Assembly: GCA_002394395.1 (NCBI GenBank) | Contig: DGTR01000016.1 | Coordinates: forward strand, 1-15,614 | DNA from: Bacteroidales bacterium UBA4331 | GTDB taxonomy: Bacteria; Bacteroidota; Bacteroidia; Bacteroidales; Paludibacteraceae | Length of the DNA stretch: 15,614 nucleotides | Direction: 5' to 3' | In this document: positions 1 through 5,517 of the stretch, one piece after another | How the letters are laid out: each line of letters begins with the position of its first letter | Numbering within the stretch: the stretch's first letter is position 1 | The notes under the pieces: model-generated | Seen by the model: only the letters and a program-made list of their open reading frames with translations | The model's database searches: none | What the model was told of the DNA's origin: nothing | Program-made: the position numbers and the translations under genes

Positions 1-183
1 ATGCAAGGAAAATCGAATATTTTTTGGGAGTTTAGCGGCAGAGCCGCTGGTTTGGGCTTTGGTTGAACGATTAGGACAGCGTTGGACAAAGGTCTTGCCG
101 TTGGCGGTTTTGAAATAGAACGGCGAGGAGCTGTTGATTTTGCCGCGTAAGCGGGCGATGGGGAGAATAAGTTCTACCTTCAT
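1..183 (-). CDS. Hypothetical protein, partial (runs off the left edge)
   Basis: An open frame begins with ATG at 183 and stays open for 61 codons to base 1, so only the N-terminal part is present. It begins MKVELILPIARLRGKI and continues with FYFKTANGKTFVQRCPN, then a basic, polar stretch. There is no signal peptide or membrane segment. The opening (MKV, a short hydrophobic strand, then GKI and an aromatic strand) resembles small hypothetical proteins found in Bacteroidales mobile regions, but I cannot name a family. It is separated from the sugar operon by the operon terminator and by a repeat-rich noncoding region, so it probably belongs to a different unit. A short inverted repeat (215-234) lies upstream. 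The start is the only ATG that fits the open frame. Confidence 0.5.
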   Translation of the reverse strand, partial: MKVELILPIARLRGKINSSSPFYFKTANGKTFVQRCPNRSTKAQTSGSAAKLPKNIRFSLH

Positions 184-214
184 ACAAATTGGGTTTTAAG
201 GGGTAATACTATGG

Positions 215-234
215 TTGTCGCAAAGATGCGACAA
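215..234. repeat. Inverted repeat upstream of the partial gene
   Basis: Perfect 7-bp arms TTGTCGC and GCGACAA flank a 6-bp centre (AAAGAT). It lies 32 bp upstream of the start of the partial minus-strand gene. On the minus strand it includes CATCTTTG, one base away from the Bacteroidetes -7 consensus TAnnTTTG, so it may overlap a weak promoter or operator. No matching -33 TTTG was found at the right distance. Confidence 0.4.
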
Positions 235-277
235 AAATGCACAGGGTTTGTAATGGGTCTCGGACGTTACGTAGAGG

Positions 278-310
278 TCGCGGTCACGTCGCGGTCATAT
301 CGCGGTTTTG
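278..310. repeat. Three tandem 11-bp repeats (TCGCGGT family)
   Basis: Three consecutive 11-bp units start at 278, 289 and 300: TCGCGGTCACG, TCGCGGTCATA and TCGCGGTTTTG. The first seven bases are identical in all three. The 11-bp period is close to one turn of the helix, as expected of an iteron-like array bound on one face by a protein. Confidence 0.7.
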
Positions 311-316
311 AGCCGT

Positions 317-382
317 AAATAGGCCTCAAATAGGCAGTAATTAGGCAGTTATAGGGTGGATGTCGGGCGGATGTCGGATAAC
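317..382. repeat. Six degenerate 11-bp phased units (TAGGC / TGTCGG)
   Basis: Units start at 317, 328, 339, 350, 361 and 372. The first three are AAATAGGCCTC, AAATAGGCAGT and AATTAGGCAGT; the fourth is TATAGGGTGGA; the last two are TGTCGGGCGGA and TGTCGGATAAC. They share the 11-bp period of the array at 278-310, with a 6-bp offset between the two runs. The units diverge gradually, as in degenerate iterons. Confidence 0.6.
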
Positions 383-389
383 ATCCGAC
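373..389. repeat. Small hairpin, 7-bp stem and 3-nt loop
   Basis: The arms GTCGGAT and ATCCGAC are perfectly complementary around the loop AAC. The left arm overlaps the last 11-bp phased unit, so the hairpin is integrated with the repeat array. There is no T-tract, so it is not a terminator. Confidence 0.55.
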
Positions 390-407
390 CTAATGAACGA
401 TGTTTCT

Positions 408-424
408 GCCGCATAGCATGCGGC
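408..424. repeat. Small hairpin, 7-bp stem and 3-nt loop
   Basis: The arms GCCGCAT and ATGCGGC pair perfectly around the loop AGC. Its geometry (7-3-7) is the same as the hairpin at 373-389, although the sequence is different. There is no adjacent T-tract. Confidence 0.55.
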
Positions 425-444
425 GCAATAGACGAAAGTTTTTA

Positions 445-548
445 GGGTGACGGGGTGACAGGGTGACACCCTTGTTTATATATCTCACACACGCGCGTGT
501 GTGTATAGAGTTTTAGGAAAAGGGTGTCACCCCGTCACCCTGTCACCC
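445..548. repeat. Inverted array of 8-bp GGGTGAC[AG] repeats with central palindrome
   Basis: The left arm carries three direct 8-bp units at 445-452, 453-460 and 461-468 (GGGTGACG, GGGTGACA, GGGTGACA). The right arm carries three inverted copies at 525-532, 533-540 and 541-548 (TGTCACCC, CGTCACCC, TGTCACCC). The arms 445-473 and 520-548 are complementary at 27 of 29 positions. Between them lies an 18-bp perfect alternating purine-pyrimidine palindrome at 486-503 (CACACACGC followed by GCGTGTGTG). The TGA stop of the gene remnant at 543-743 is inside the right arm. Similar GGGTGAC repeats, as I recall, occur near VirE/primase-type genes in Bacteroidales islands, which I cannot verify here. 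Confidence 0.75.
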
Positions 549-743
549 CCGACCTTCGATGTTTCTGTTGGCATTCACCTCCTCCATGCCTCTTTCGCGT
601 ACCAGCCATCCGCGTGTACGGGCTTTCCCGATCCGCTTGCTCTGGAAGCCTGCCTGCTGGAGCACCATTCCTTAGCGGCTCATACTCATCGGCTTCTTGA
701 TGGAGCCCCAGGAGACAATATAGTAAATTAGTTGATTAAACAT
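543..743 (-). pseudogene. Remnant of the C-terminal end of a gene, possibly VirE/DUF3987-like
   Basis: One minus-strand frame runs from an ATG at 743 to a TGA at 543-545 and is broken by a single TAA at 672-674. Before the stop it ends KKPMSMSR; after it comes GMVLQQAGFQSKRI, then TRGWLVRERGMEEVNANR. If the TAA were TTA (Leu), the joined text would read SRLGMVLQQAGF, which is like the C-terminal LG-x(2)-L-x(2)-GF-x-S-x-R segment I associate with VirE/DUF3987-type primase-helicase proteins of Bacteroidales islands. The part after the stop could also be a free-standing 41-codon ORF starting at 668. The family assignment is tentative. The fragment sits between the operon terminator and the GGGTGAC array, which fits an eroded mobile-element edge. 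Confidence 0.4.
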
Positions 744-770
744 AAAAAAAGGCTCACTTAATAGTGAGCC
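744..770 (-). terminator. Rho-independent terminator of the fructan operon
   Basis: On the minus strand a perfect 8-bp stem (GGCTCACT and AGTGAGCC, 751-758 and 763-770) with a 4-nt loop is followed at once by seven U residues (bases 744-750 are A on the plus strand). It begins 24 bases after the fructokinase stop codon. There is no T-tract on the plus-strand side, so it terminates only leftward transcription. Confidence 0.92.
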
Positions 771-794
771 TGAATGGGTTGCGGGGAGATGGGG

Positions 795-1697
795 TTATGC
801 CTTGAGTTCCGCAGGGAGGAGAGGCATGGCGCCGCGCTGGGTGCAGACGTAGGCAGAGACGGCTACGGCTTTCTCATGCGCCTCGCGGATGGTCTTGCCG
901 AGGAGGAGCTGGGCTACGAAAGTAGCGGTGAAAGAATCTCCGGCACCGACGGTGTCAGCCACCTGCACTTTGGGCGTAGCGACATAACTCTCTTTGGAAG
1001 CCGTGAAGACATAAGAGCCGATGGCACCACAGGTGAGGATGAGCATATCCAGCTCGTAACGCGCAATGAGTTCGCGGCAGATACGGCGGGTCTTCTCTGG
1101 ATCCTCGGCAATGAGTTTGCCGGGAACGGTAGGTTCGCCGAGAAGCATGGTCGCTACGACATCGAGTTCCTCGTCATTGATCTTGAGCACATTCGCCCGC
1201 TGAAGGGATTCCGCGATCACTTCGGCGGTGTACCAAGACTGACGAAGGTTAATGTCAAAGACCTTGAGTGCATCCTCCGGCATAGCGTCCAAGATAGCCT
1301 GAATGGTCTCCCGGCTGGTTTGCGAACGTTGTGCAAGTGAACCAAAGCACGCGGCCTGCGCCTGATGCGCGACCTCTAACATGCTGTTGGTGAGGGGGAT
1401 GTTATCCCACGCTACGCCGAGGCAAATCTCGTATTGCGGCACACCTTTGTCGTCGAGGGTGACCTTGACCGTGCCGGTAGGTTGTTCTACGACGGGTAAG
1501 ATATGATTGAGGTGCACTTTCTCGAAGGTATCTACTATCTCGTCACCAAGTTCGTCAGCGCCGATAGCGGAGATAGCACATCCGTTGAGTCCGAATTGGG
1601 ATACATGATAAGCGAAGTTAGCGGGCGCGCCACCGAGTTTGCGTCCTTCCGGGAGGCAGTCAAAGAGCGCCTCGCCGATACCGATAACGTATTTCAT
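795..1697 (-). CDS. Fructokinase, PfkB (ribokinase) family
   Basis: This 300-residue cytoplasmic kinase should phosphorylate imported fructose, most likely to fructose 6-phosphate, with ATP. It has the full PfkB fold signatures: the N-terminal sugar-binding motif GGAPANFA at residues 22-29 and the C-terminal signature DTVGAGDSF at 248-256, whose GAGD forms the anion hole and whose Asp254 is the catalytic base. The length is typical of the family. It is the last gene of the operon, 26 bases after the MFS permease, and is followed by the terminator at 744-770. Its position next to the permease and GH32 enzymes supports fructose over other sugars and corresponds to BT1757 in the B. theta levan locus. 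Exact specificity (fructose versus another ketose) is inferred from context. Confidence 0.9.
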   Translation of the reverse strand: MKYVIGIGEALFDCLPEGRKLGGAPANFAYHVSQFGLNGCAISAIGADELGDEIVDTFEKVHLNHILPVVEQPTGTVKVTLDDKGVPQYEICLGVAWDNIPLTNSMLEVAHQAQAACFGSLAQRSQTSRETIQAILDAMPEDALKVFDINLRQSWYTAEVIAESLQRANVLKINDEELDVVATMLLGEPTVPGKLIAEDPEKTRRICRELIARYELDMLILTCGAIGSYVFTASKESYVATPKVQVADTVGAGDSFTATFVAQLLLGKTIREAHEKAVAVSAYVCTQRGAMPLLPAELKA

Positions 1698-1700
1698 AAT

Positions 1701-1725
1701 AATTCACAATTTACAATTCACAATT
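1701..1725. repeat. Direct repeat AATTCACAATT x2 in a gene junction
   Basis: Two identical 11-bp copies (1701-1711 and 1715-1725) are separated by TAC, so nearly the whole spacer between the permease and the fructokinase is this repeat. It includes the first bases of the permease stop codon. AT-rich AATTGTGAATT-type repeats of this kind are frequent in Bacteroidales intergenic DNA. Confidence 0.6.
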
Positions 1726-2884
1726 ATTTAGTCATTTTGATGCAGAAGCCCACGAGGTATGCGGCACCGACAGCCATGACGAGGACGGCGCCGAGGGAAC
1801 CCATGAGATCGGACATAACGCCCATGCAAAGCGGGAAGATGGTTCCTCCGAAAAGACCCATGATCATCAGGCCTGATATCTCGTTCTTGTGCTCGGGGTC
1901 ATGGTTGAGCGCCTGGGCAAAGCAAATAGAGAAGATATTGGAGTTACCGAATCCCACGAGGGCGATACCGGTATAGAGGGCTGCCTGCGAATGACTCACT
2001 GCAAGCAGAACCATCGCTGCGATGATCATGCATACGGAGATAGCGAAGAACACTTTCTCGGGGATGAGACGCAGGATAGCCGAGCCGGAGAGGCAACCGA
2101 TAGTACGGAAGATGAAATAGAGCGAGGTGGCAAATCCGGCAGCCGCCAAGTCCATTCCGAGACGCTCCATGAGGATCTTCGGCGCCGTAGTGTTGGTACC
2201 GACATCGATACCGACATGGCACATGATGCCCAAGAAACAGAGCAGGATGAACGGGTTGCCAAGCAGTTTGAAACACTGCGCGAAGGACGATCCTTTCGCT
2301 ACCGGTTCCTCATGGATGGACGTGAACGCCAGCGCAAGGATAGCCACGATACCGATGATGGCATAGATCGGGAAGAGCACTTTCCACCCCAAGCCCATGT
2401 GAGGGATCGCCGCCGTAGCGCCCCACATGGCGATATACGGTGCGAGGAAAGAGGCGATTGCCTTGACAAACTGACCAAAGGTCAGCGTCGAGGAGAGGTT
2501 ACCCGTGACGATATTCGACACCAGCGGATTAAGCGAAGTCTGCATCAGCGCGTTACCGATACCGAGGAGCGAGAAAGCGCAGAGCATGAGGCCGTAGCTC
2601 TCTCCGCAGAGCGGCAGGATCAGCGACAGGACGGTGACGAGGATAGAGAGAAGGACGGTTTTCTTACGACCGATCTTATTCATCAGCATACCCGTCGGCA
2701 CGGAGAAGATAAGGAACCAGAAGAAGACGAGCGAGGGCATGATATTCGCTTGCGCATGCGTCAGACCGAGGTCCTGCTGCACGTAGTTAGACGCGATACC
2801 CACGAGGTCCACAAAGCCCATAGTGAAGAAACAGAGCATCACCGAAAGAAGGGCAAATTTAGAAGTTTTTGGTGTATTAGACAT
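1724..2884 (-). CDS. MFS sugar permease, probable fructose transporter
   Basis: This is a 386-residue polytopic inner-membrane protein with about twelve hydrophobic segments spread over its whole length and no cleavable signal. The cytoplasmic loop GMLMNKIGRKKT at residues 65-76 is the MFS loop 2-3 signature. The sequence resembles the fucose/glucose/galactose permease (FucP-type, FGHS) branch of the MFS, normally sugar-proton symporters. It should move fructose released in the periplasm into the cytoplasm, where the adjacent kinase traps it. In the B. theta levan locus the gene in this place is BT1758. The start ATG is at 2884, 33 bases after the GH32 stop, across a tandem 15-bp repeat. No promoter is visible in the gap, so co-transcription is likely. 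Substrate is inferred from context. Confidence 0.87.
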   Translation of the reverse strand: MSNTPKTSKFALLSVMLCFFTMGFVDLVGIASNYVQQDLGLTHAQANIMPSLVFFWFLIFSVPTGMLMNKIGRKKTVLLSILVTVLSLILPLCGESYGLMLCAFSLLGIGNALMQTSLNPLVSNIVTGNLSSTLTFGQFVKAIASFLAPYIAMWGATAAIPHMGLGWKVLFPIYAIIGIVAILALAFTSIHEEPVAKGSSFAQCFKLLGNPFILLCFLGIMCHVGIDVGTNTTAPKILMERLGMDLAAAGFATSLYFIFRTIGCLSGSAILRLIPEKVFFAISVCMIIAAMVLLAVSHSQAALYTGIALVGFGNSNIFSICFAQALNHDPEHKNEISGLMIMGLFGGTIFPLCMGVMSDLMGSLGAVLVMAVGAAYLVGFCIKMTK

Positions 2885-2888
2885 ATTA

Positions 2889-2926
2889 TAACGAATGAAT
2901 GTTTAACGAATGAATGTTTAACGAAT
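2889..2926. repeat. 15-bp tandem repeat across the GH32 stop codon
   Basis: The unit TAACGAATGAATGTT occurs twice in full (2889-2903 and 2904-2918), followed by a partial third copy (2919-2926). The third copy runs into the last codons of the GH32 gene, and its stop codon at 2918-2920 spans the junction of units two and three. It looks like slippage duplication of the gene end. Confidence 0.7.
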
Positions 2927-4333
2927 ATCATAGATTTTCGCTTCTCCACCTTGTACATCGAGATGGTTGTAGGGTTCGGAAGGGAAGACGAGGTTGGTCA
3001 TCGACCAAGCGCCTTCGGCATCAAACGCCTCGATGGAGCAATGGTCGATAAAGAGGAGGACTTTGTATGTATCACGTTTGATGAAGAGCGGCGCCACCGT
3101 ACGTGCTGCAAAATCATGAGAGAAAGAGCAATCGCCCGAAGCAGTACGATCCATGGAGAAGGTGCGGCGGTGCACATCCAGGTTCATGACCACTTTCTCC
3201 CCTTTGTCGTTGGAGAGAGTGATGAGTGCATCCTGTGAGCCATCAAGGGTCAGTTCGACGATACCGGCATCCGGCAGATAGCGGGTCTCTTCTCCACGAA
3301 GCGCCAAAGACTCCGGAGAAGGTACAGAACCCAGACGATACTCGCCTTCGTCATCCGTAAAGAGGAAGAGATCGCGGGCGATAGTATTCTGCGAGCGGAA
3401 AGCGACGGTAGGAACGACTTCTGCGTACTGCCAGTTAGACATCCATCCGATAGCTACCAAACGGCCATCAGGGGAGTTATGGAAAGTGAAAGTGGAGTAA
3501 TTGTCCTTGCCGTAGTCAAGCCAGTTCATTTGTTCATTTTCACATTTACCATTTTCGCATTTAAACTCCTTGCCGTCCCAGTCGCCTATGAAATATTGGG
3601 TAGCGGAGCCGCCGAATGGTCCACCGGGGTTGATGGAAACGAGGAGGACGTATTTGTCGTTTATCTTCATTAACTCGGGGCACTCCCAGACACCTCCGTG
3701 CGCACCAAGGTCTTTGCCAAAGGACGAGAGATAAGTCCACTCCTTGAGGTTCGGCGAACCATAGAAACGGATCTCCTGCTGGCATGCAAGCGTCATCAGC
3801 CAATGGTCACCATCCCAAGTCACTTTCGGATCTCGGAAGTCTGCGATGTCGCCCATGAGTACGGGGTTGCCTTCGTACTTGGTGAAGGTATAACCGCCGT
3901 CGGTGCTATACGCGATAGACTGATGTTGCCCAATACGCTCGGACTGAGTGAAGATAGCTACGATAGCGTTCTCTCCAAAGCCGGCGGTGTTGTTTTTGTC
4001 AATGACTGCCGAACCGGAGAAGATCGTTCCGATAGAATCCGGATAAAGTACAATGGGGTGCTCCTCCCATGTCAGAAGGTCGGTTGAAGTAGCATGTCCC
4101 CAATGCATTGGTCCCCAAGTGCAGCCAAAGGGGTTGTGCTGGTAGTAGAGATGCCATATGCCGTTGGCCTCGTCGTAGAACATACCATTCGGATCATTCA
4201 TCCAATTGGCAGCAGGTGAGTGGTGATAGACCGACCGGAAAGGTTCGTCGGTCGGGTGTGTGGCAGGAGTACGGTGCGTACATCCGGCGGCAAGAAGCAG
4301 CATGCCACATACTGTAAGAACGGAGTGTTTCAT
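2918..4333 (-). CDS. GH32 exo-fructosidase lipoprotein (levanase/inulinase/invertase type)
   Basis: This 471-residue enzyme carries the classical GH32 motifs. WMNDPNG at residues 44-50 holds the nucleophile Asp47, FRDP at 166-169 holds the transition-state stabiliser Asp168, and WECPE at 216-220 holds the acid/base Glu217. A five-bladed propeller (about 32-330) is followed by a C-terminal beta-sandwich (about 340-471) with typical FIDHCSIEAF text. It starts with a lipoprotein signal (LLLAAGC, Cys18), so it is membrane-anchored, probably facing the periplasm, where it would trim imported fructo-oligosaccharides to fructose. Its place matches BT1759 of the B. theta levan locus. Residues 258-268 contain a repetitive stretch (KCENGKCENEQ) encoded by AT-rich 15-bp repeats, unlike the rest of the gene. 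Family certain; levan versus inulin preference is inferred. Confidence 0.93.
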   Translation of the reverse strand: MKHSVLTVCGMLLLAAGCTHRTPATHPTDEPFRSVYHHSPAANWMNDPNGMFYDEANGIWHLYYQHNPFGCTWGPMHWGHATSTDLLTWEEHPIVLYPDSIGTIFSGSAVIDKNNTAGFGENAIVAIFTQSERIGQHQSIAYSTDGGYTFTKYEGNPVLMGDIADFRDPKVTWDGDHWLMTLACQQEIRFYGSPNLKEWTYLSSFGKDLGAHGGVWECPELMKINDKYVLLVSINPGGPFGGSATQYFIGDWDGKEFKCENGKCENEQMNWLDYGKDNYSTFTFHNSPDGRLVAIGWMSNWQYAEVVPTVAFRSQNTIARDLFLFTDDEGEYRLGSVPSPESLALRGEETRYLPDAGIVELTLDGSQDALITLSNDKGEKVVMNLDVHRRTFSMDRTASGDCSFSHDFAARTVAPLFIKRDTYKVLLFIDHCSIEAFDAEGAWSMTNLVFPSEPYNHLDVQGGEAKIYDIR

Positions 4334-4356
4334 TGATAGTATTTTTTGATTTGTCA

Positions 4357-4383
4357 GTACAGGCGGTGATCAGCCGCCTGTAC
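4357..4383 (-). promoter_or_regulatory. Strong hairpin between the 295-aa gene and the GH32 gene
   Basis: Perfect 10-bp arms GTACAGGCGG and CCGCCTGTAC enclose a 7-nt loop. It lies in the largest gap inside the operon (85 bases), 23 bases before the GH32 start. Neither strand has a T-tract directly after the stem, so it is not a standard terminator. It could be an RNA-processing or stability element that changes expression of the downstream genes relative to the secreted proteins. Confidence 0.55.
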
Positions 4384-4418
4384 CGTAAGGGGATTAGAGT
4401 GCTTAGCCCTAGGAACGA

Positions 4419-5306
4419 TTATAATTGTGCGCCGAGGGCGTTGTACTTAACACCATTCTTGATGATCACGAGTTGTCCGTTCTCGAAGAACTTAACTGCT
4501 TTGCCTTCGATAGCGGTATTCTCGATTCCTTGAGCTTCCTCCTCCATAACAAGCACTACATCGGTCACATTGAATTTATCCAACTCTTTGTGGGAGAACT
4601 GAATCATCCAATGGTTTGCGTTCGCCAAACGGGTACGCAATTCTTCAGTCAAGGCGAGCTCTTTGTATCCTTCGCCATCGGTCATGGCGTTTTGGTCAGC
4701 GATCTGGCCTTCCGGATCCCAGTTCTCTTTCACATTGATGATATAGTCCGAACCCTTAGCCTCGGTATAGATGCGAAGCGCAGTAGCTTTGCCCCAATCG
4801 ACACCAGCATAACCGTTCCAATAGAGTTCGAGGGTCTTCCAGCCGCCTTCATCATCTACCCAGAAGAAACCGGTCCAAACGGTGAAGCCGTTTTTCAACT
4901 CTTTACCATCCTCCAGCGTCACTTTGGTAACGTTGAAATCATTACCTACTATCTCCAAGCCATAAGCTTTAAGACTATCAACAGCCGAAGGGGTAAGGAA
5001 ATGCTCCAACGTGCCGTTATCCCAGAGTCTCAGCGCTTCGCGGCTACCAGCCAGATGATCAAAATGCGGCGCGTTCATCACTTTGAACTCTACTACGCTA
5101 CCTTTATTCTCACCATCAACCATTTCTTTGGCATCGGTGTAGTCGATAACGATTTTCTGACCAGGTTGTGCGTTGGCAAACTGAGCCGCCTCAATGTGTA
5201 GCGGGGTAGTCCATGTAACATGAGTTGTTTCTGTTACCAGATCAGTAGCATGTACGTTTACTGCTACAAGCGCTGCAAAGAGCGCAACAAGAGAAATCTT
5301 TTTCAT
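4419..5306 (-). CDS. Secreted protein with one duplicated beta-rich module (paralogue of 5518-7494)
   Basis: I do not recognise a named family. The 295-residue protein has a signal peptide with an AxA-type cleavage site (VNVHA, after residue 20) and no lipobox, so it is periplasmic or secreted. Residues 21-255 form one module made of two related halves. The first half contains GQKIVIDYT, EHFLTPSAV and GLEIVGNDFNVTKVTLEDG; the second begins VWTGFFW and ends MIQFSHKELDKFNVTDVVLV. It is aromatic-rich, like carbohydrate-binding modules in Bacteroidales glycan proteins, so glycan binding is a reasonable guess. The tail (KFFENGQLVIIKNGVKYNA) is a common C-terminal signature of Bacteroidales secreted proteins. 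Residues within 21-255 match repeat B of the 658-aa protein closely, including 50 identical bases. It lies 41 bases after the small ORF. Confidence 0.8.
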   Translation of the reverse strand: MKKISLVALFAALVAVNVHATDLVTETTHVTWTTPLHIEAAQFANAQPGQKIVIDYTDAKEMVDGENKGSVVEFKVMNAPHFDHLAGSREALRLWDNGTLEHFLTPSAVDSLKAYGLEIVGNDFNVTKVTLEDGKELKNGFTVWTGFFWVDDEGGWKTLELYWNGYAGVDWGKATALRIYTEAKGSDYIINVKENWDPEGQIADQNAMTDGEGYKELALTEELRTRLANANHWMIQFSHKELDKFNVTDVVLVMEEEAQGIENTAIEGKAVKFFENGQLVIIKNGVKYNALGAQL

Positions 5307-5347
5307 AATGTTTTGTTGTTAAATTGTTAATATTTGGGTTATGTGGA

Positions 5348-5488
5348 TTAATCTCCTTCTGTGATCGAGGAACTGGATGTTGATCCACCTATGCCAATCG
5401 TATTAGCAGAACCACTACCTGCACAAAGCGCAGCCAAGTGATTTACCTGCTCCGTTTCCATTTGAGGAACGATATAATTCTTTCTCAT
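5348..5488 (-). CDS. Small ORF, 46 aa, M-[RK]-K-x-Y-I-x-P type Bacteroidales peptide
   Basis: An ATG at 5488 opens 46 codons ending with TAA at 5348-5350. The peptide begins MRKNYIVPQMETEQV, followed by NHLAALCAG and a Gly/Ser-rich tail ending SITEGD. This layout (basic start, YI-x-P, an acidic-polar middle, an L-A-A-x-C/S turn and a Gly/Ser/Asp-rich tail) matches short uncharacterised peptides common in Prevotella and Bacteroides genomes; I know no function. It lies 29 bases after the 658-aa gene and 41 before the 295-aa gene, on the same strand, so it should be co-transcribed. It has no hydrophobic segment long enough for a signal peptide or membrane span. It could be a regulatory, structural or processed peptide; a non-functional remnant is possible. 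Confidence 0.65.
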   Translation of the reverse strand: MRKNYIVPQMETEQVNHLAALCAGSGSANTIGIGGSTSSSSITEGD

Positions 5489-5517
5489 AGTTATATTCTT
5501 TTGATGGTTATACAAAT

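Larger units (their letters stand above)
184..542. other. Structured noncoding region, repeat-rich
   Basis: No convincing coding frame occupies these 359 bases. The stretch holds a 7-bp inverted repeat (215-234), three tandem 11-bp units (278-310), a second run of 11-bp-phased units (317-382), two small hairpins (373-389 and 408-424) and most of an inverted array of 8-bp repeats (445-548). This density of direct and inverted repeats resembles a replication origin, a recombination site or a complex regulatory region of a mobile island. No protein that would act here is visible in the window, so the function is inference. Confidence 0.55.

Noticed and set aside
278..382. A CRISPR array
   Set aside because: The units are 11 bp, contiguous and degenerate, with no spacers, and no cas gene is present.
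445..548. An intrinsic terminator or insertion-sequence ends
   Set aside because: There is no T-tract after the stem on either strand, the 46-base interior is too small for a transposase gene, and no target duplication was seen.
501..731. A 76-codon plus-strand ORF
   Set aside because: Its ATG lies inside the central part of the palindromic array and its first residues translate the GTCACCC repeats; the opposite strand has more meaningful text.
1889..3238. A 449-codon plus-strand open frame opposite the permease and GH32 genes
   Set aside because: Its composition is extremely rich in Arg, Glu, Asp and His, without domains, and it overlaps two well-supported minus-strand genes entirely; it is an antisense shadow.
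3521..3562. A metal-binding site formed by KCENGKCENE in the GH32 enzyme
   Set aside because: The two cysteines come from a tandem DNA repeat and no further ligands are nearby; GH32 enzymes do not need such a site.
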